Assembly (NCBI GenBank): GCA_002309635.1
Contig: DBXO01000035.1
Coordinates: 1 to 51,301, forward strand
Direction: 5' to 3'
Origin: Ruminococcus flavefaciens
GTDB lineage: Bacteria; Bacillota; Clostridia; Oscillospirales; Ruminococcaceae
DNA: 51,301 nt
Position numbers and translations under genes: made by a program. The notes beneath the pieces were generated by a model. That model saw only the letters and a list, made by a program, of their open reading frames with translations, had not been told where the DNA came from and ran no database searches. Within the stretch, counting starts at the first letter, position 1. Each line of letters begins with the position of its first letter. Of this stretch, positions 49,201-51,301 are shown piece after piece.

Positions 49201-49310
49201 TCATTGAATAGTCCATTTTATTCCCTTAGCAATACGCTTCTCAGGCTCATTGAAGTGTCCGCCGTCATTCCATTCAAGGATATGACGGGACACGTTTTTA
49301 TTGCCGCTTA
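49201..49310 (-). pseudogene. 3' remnant of an alpha/beta-hydrolase-like gene
   Basis: Between the M24-like gene and the unknown gene, one minus-strand frame stays open for ~36 codons and ends in a normal stop. It encodes a coherent C terminus: SRHILEWNDGGHF followed by NEPEKRIAKGIKWTI. The GGHF block with the terminal amphipathic helix looks like the catalytic-His end of an alpha/beta hydrolase. There is no start codon or ribosome site, and the rest of the gene is absent. Confidence 0.55.
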
Positions 49311-49997
49311 GAGCTCTTTCAGCCTGCCGTCCGCAAAGTAATAGATATTCTCTTTCTTGTAGCCGTATTTCGAGCCCTTGACGCTGATATGCGGCTCAAA
49401 TGTGAAATAGTCCACTGACGAAAGCAATGCAGTATTGCCCTTTTCAGTATATATTCGGTCGTTTTTGTCCTTCACGATAGAGTGACCGAGGTTGCCGAGA
49501 AAGTCAAGATTGATAAATCCGCGATCGATTATGAGCTGATTGATATGGAAATACAGCTCCTCAAAGGTAGTCTGCGGAGTGGCAAATCGAAGCAGTTCCG
49601 CATGAAGCTCTTCCTCCATGAGAAGTCCGTTACGCCACTCAGCGTTTCGGATACTGTTTATATCATCAACTGCTTTGCCGTCCTCGAGAATTATCGTGCG
49701 GGCGTAATCTCCCCATATATTACCGCATTGCGGACTGAGATCAATAGTTATGATATCGTCCGCAGTTATCAACCTGTCAGAAGTCACATACTCCCTGCCA
49801 GATACCGAAACTGTAGTCTCGTCTCCAGAAAATACGAATGCGCCGACGTCCCAGTACCAGAAAGAATCAGCTCCCAAAGCGAGCATTTTTTCTTCGCAGA
49901 AACGCCGCATATCGGTCAGCTTCATGCCTGCACGTATCTCGTTTTTTATGTGTTCTATGGCGTTTTTCGCTATTTTCTGTACTTCGGAGTATTCCAT
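49308..49997 (-). CDS. M24-family metallopeptidase-like protein (Xaa-Pro aminopeptidase fold)
   Basis: 229 aa 'pita-bread' domain. Metal ligands can be placed: Asp in TIDLSPQ, Asp in WGDYARTI, His in NLGHSI, Glu in FTFEPHI, and a late Glu in KKENIYYF. All five are present, so catalysis is possible. It lacks the N-terminal domain of full Xaa-Pro peptidases and is of minimal length. The family also includes non-peptidase enzymes. The ribosome site is weak. Its 3' end abuts a hydrolase remnant, so the terminal codons may be a junction. Confidence 0.82.
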   Translation of the reverse strand: MEYSEVQKIAKNAIEHIKNEIRAGMKLTDMRRFCEEKMLALGADSFWYWDVGAFVFSGDETTVSVSGREYVTSDRLITADDIITIDLSPQCGNIWGDYARTIILEDGKAVDDINSIRNAEWRNGLLMEEELHAELLRFATPQTTFEELYFHINQLIIDRGFINLDFLGNLGHSIVKDKNDRIYTEKGNTALLSSVDYFTFEPHISVKGSKYGYKKENIYYFADGRLKEL

Positions 49998-50012
49998 AAC
50001 AGCACCCGCTTT

Positions 50013-50558
50013 CTATACCAATGAATTTCCTAATTCATACGCTTCTTTCAGTGCGGAGCTGCCTTCGATGTCTCCGATGTCCTTGACTCCACGTACTAAA
50101 ACCGTACCTATACTTTCAAGCTTGAAGAAATCCAGTACCATTTGATACTGAATGATTATCGGATCAAACAGCTTCGCAAGCTCTGCTGCTCCGACAAGAA
50201 GAAGTCCAAGTTTTTTGATGTGGAATGTGTTTCTCATAGGCGTGTGAAGCCTGTCCACGATTGCTTTCAGCTGTGCGCTGATACCGTAGAAATATACAGG
50301 TGAAGCGACTACAACAACGTCCGCATTCCGCAGCTTTTCATATATCTGCACCATATCATCGTCCTGAAAGCATTGATTTCCTTCGCGTGTAAAACAGCTG
50401 TTACAGCCTATGCAGGGATCCACATTATAATCGGCGACAGATATTATCTCCACATTATTATTCTTTGCAGCGCCTTCTGCAAAGCTCTGCGCCAGCCGCG
50501 CAGTATTGCCGTTTTTTCTCACACTGCCAACAAGAATTACTATGTTGCTCAACTTCAT
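50013..50558 (-). CDS. NADPH-dependent FMN reductase / iron-sulfur flavoprotein-like
   Basis: 181 aa flavodoxin fold. FMN phosphate loop GSVRKNGNTARLAQSF (residues 10-25); CIGCNSCF (~50) is the compact cysteine motif of iron-sulfur flavoproteins; VVASPVYFYGISAQLKAIVDR is the typical FMN-ring region. The start is ambiguous: GAGGTG overlaps the ATG at 50558, and the TTG two codons later is better spaced. Likely moves electrons between NAD(P)H or ferredoxin and an unknown acceptor. Confidence 0.87.
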   Translation of the reverse strand: MKLSNIVILVGSVRKNGNTARLAQSFAEGAAKNNNVEIISVADYNVDPCIGCNSCFTREGNQCFQDDDMVQIYEKLRNADVVVVASPVYFYGISAQLKAIVDRLHTPMRNTFHIKKLGLLLVGAAELAKLFDPIIIQYQMVLDFFKLESIGTVLVRGVKDIGDIEGSSALKEAYELGNSLV

Positions 50559-50638
50559 CACCTCTCTTTTCAATTATTATAGCTGAAAAAATGCAGTTTT
50601 TCAAGGTTAATTTGTGAACAGACAACTGCATAAATAAT

Positions 50639-50672
50639 TACCCCGAAACGATTTACTGATCGCTTCGGGGTA
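50639..50672 (-). terminator. hairpin after the flavodoxin gene
   Basis: TACCCCGAA and TTCGGGGTA (outer arms 50639-50647 and 50664-50672) with inner CGAT/ATCG. The T tract is weak. Confidence 0.6.
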
Positions 50673-50680
50673 TTGTATTA

Positions 50681-51127
50681 TTATTCGTTTAAACCTTTAT
50701 AAAACCTGACTACAGCGGAGATTTCTTTCTCATTCGGGTGCCCTTTTGCAATCCCTCCGAATATTTTGAAAGGTCCGTATGTATCAAAGCCAAAGCAGTG
50801 ATATCTGCCAAGTTCATGGCAGTGCTTCTTTTTGGCAACAGCTCGGATTCCTTTCAGGAAACCACCGATCGGTGCGCCATGAGTATATATATAAAATACA
50901 TCTTTGTTTTCAGGAAGGTGCTTTTCTGCAAATGAAATGATCTGTTTTGCAAATGAGTTGAAATAGATACCTGAAGCAAAGCCGATACGGTCATATGAAG
51001 AAAGCTCGGTTTCAGGCTTATTTGTAACTTCAATTATTGATACTGAACTGTCAGCAGCTGCAATAGCATCAATCAGTTTTTTTGTGTTGCCATGATGTTT
51101 TGAATAATACACGATAGCTGTTTTCAT
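50681..51127 (-). CDS. flavodoxin-like protein
   Basis: 148 aa. The FMN phosphate loop is YYSKHHGNTKKL (residues 7-18). FASGIYFNSFAKQII and YTHGAPIGGF supply the other FMN-contact regions. This pattern matches the short 'flavodoxin family' proteins of clostridia more than classical flavodoxins. AAGGAG is ten bases before the ATG. Neighbour to a second flavoprotein. Confidence 0.87.
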   Translation of the reverse strand: MKTAIVYYSKHHGNTKKLIDAIAAADSSVSIIEVTNKPETELSSYDRIGFASGIYFNSFAKQIISFAEKHLPENKDVFYIYTHGAPIGGFLKGIRAVAKKKHCHELGRYHCFGFDTYGPFKIFGGIAKGHPNEKEISAVVRFYKGLNE

Positions 51128-51187
51128 AGGCTTCTTTCTCCTTGAGTTATTATAATTGCATTATAACATCAAGAATTTTGTCTATTT

Positions 51188-51301
51188 TCATATCTCTCTT
51201 GCTTCATATATCTTTGCGGAAATAAACCACGAAACAATGAATATTGTCAGAGCAGCTGCAAATATAACAGCGATCACTAACGGCTGAGTCAGCTTGGATA
51301 A
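51188..51301 (-). CDS. C terminus of a membrane protein, probably an FtsX-like ABC permease (partial)
   Basis: 37 codons and a stop run in from the window edge. They encode a hydrophobic helix (PLVIAVIFAAALTIFIVSWF) followed by ISAKIYEAREI. A final helix followed by a short S-x-KIY-x-x-E tail is typical of FtsX/MacB-type permeases. The identification rests on this fragment alone. Confidence 0.5.
   Translation of the reverse strand, partial: LSKLTQPLVIAVIFAAALTIFIVSWFISAKIYEAREI

Overview
The window looks like a chromosomal segment of an anaerobic low-to-mid GC Firmicute, most likely a Ruminococcus-type member of the Oscillospiraceae. Evidence: a T-box leader, the ylxM-ffh-rpsP-khpA cluster, type III pantothenate kinase, an [FeFe]-hydrogenase maturase (HydE), electron-bifurcating NfnAB next to Rex, 2-hydroxyacyl-CoA dehydratase/activase homologues, and zinc-ribbon proteins with Gln/Pro/Gly-rich repeats. 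The species assignment is inference; there is no rRNA here.

Layout. (1) 1-7.7 kb: branched-chain amino acid operon, T-box - leuA - ilvB - ilvN - leuC - leuD - membrane protein - leuB. (2) 7.7-9.2 kb: lipoprotein, ridA, SdpI-like protein. (3) 9.2-14.8 kb: nadA-hydE, a U32-like protein, a sialate O-acetylesterase-like protein, coaX. (4) 14.8-24.5 kb, minus strand: zinc-ribbon/DUF805 protein, khpA, rpsP, small membrane protein, ffh, ylxM, lipoprotein, phosphatidylserine decarboxylase, and a dehydratase-like plus double-activase pair. (5) 24.6-31.0 kb: ECF sigma/anti-sigma pair, then alpha/beta hydrolase - membrane-anchored MurF-like ligase - Ddl, and a membrane protein. (6) 31.0-36.0 kb: acetyltransferase-fold protein, LysR regulator, nfnA-nfnB-rex. 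(7) 36.0-46.1 kb: secreted B-lectin protein, lipoprotein, carB, mscL, zinc-ribbon repeat protein, VanY-type carboxypeptidase, second lipoprotein. (8) 46.2-51.3 kb: tRNA-Thr(CGT) with a decayed copy just upstream, followed by a minus-strand accessory patchwork: serine hydrolase, SDR, unknown protein, M24-like protein, flavoproteins and gene remnants.

Themes. Redox balance recurs (NfnAB, Rex, HydE, activase, flavodoxins), with a Rex-like operator candidate at 45392-45409. Cell-envelope functions recur as well (MurF-like, Ddl, VanY, Psd, MscL, ECF sigma). Many promoters match TTGACA-17-TATAAT exactly or nearly, which made it possible to place them by eye. Short intergenic inverted-repeat elements occur several times and sometimes supply the last codons of genes.

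The best candidates for undescribed biology are the hydrolase/MurF-like/Ddl cluster, in which the MurF-like enzyme carries membrane helices in place of a UDP-substrate-binding domain; the 36-bp direct repeat that brackets the serine hydrolase gene; the tRNA-Thr relic; and the secreted bulb-type-lectin protein. All function calls come from motif recognition by eye, with no database search.
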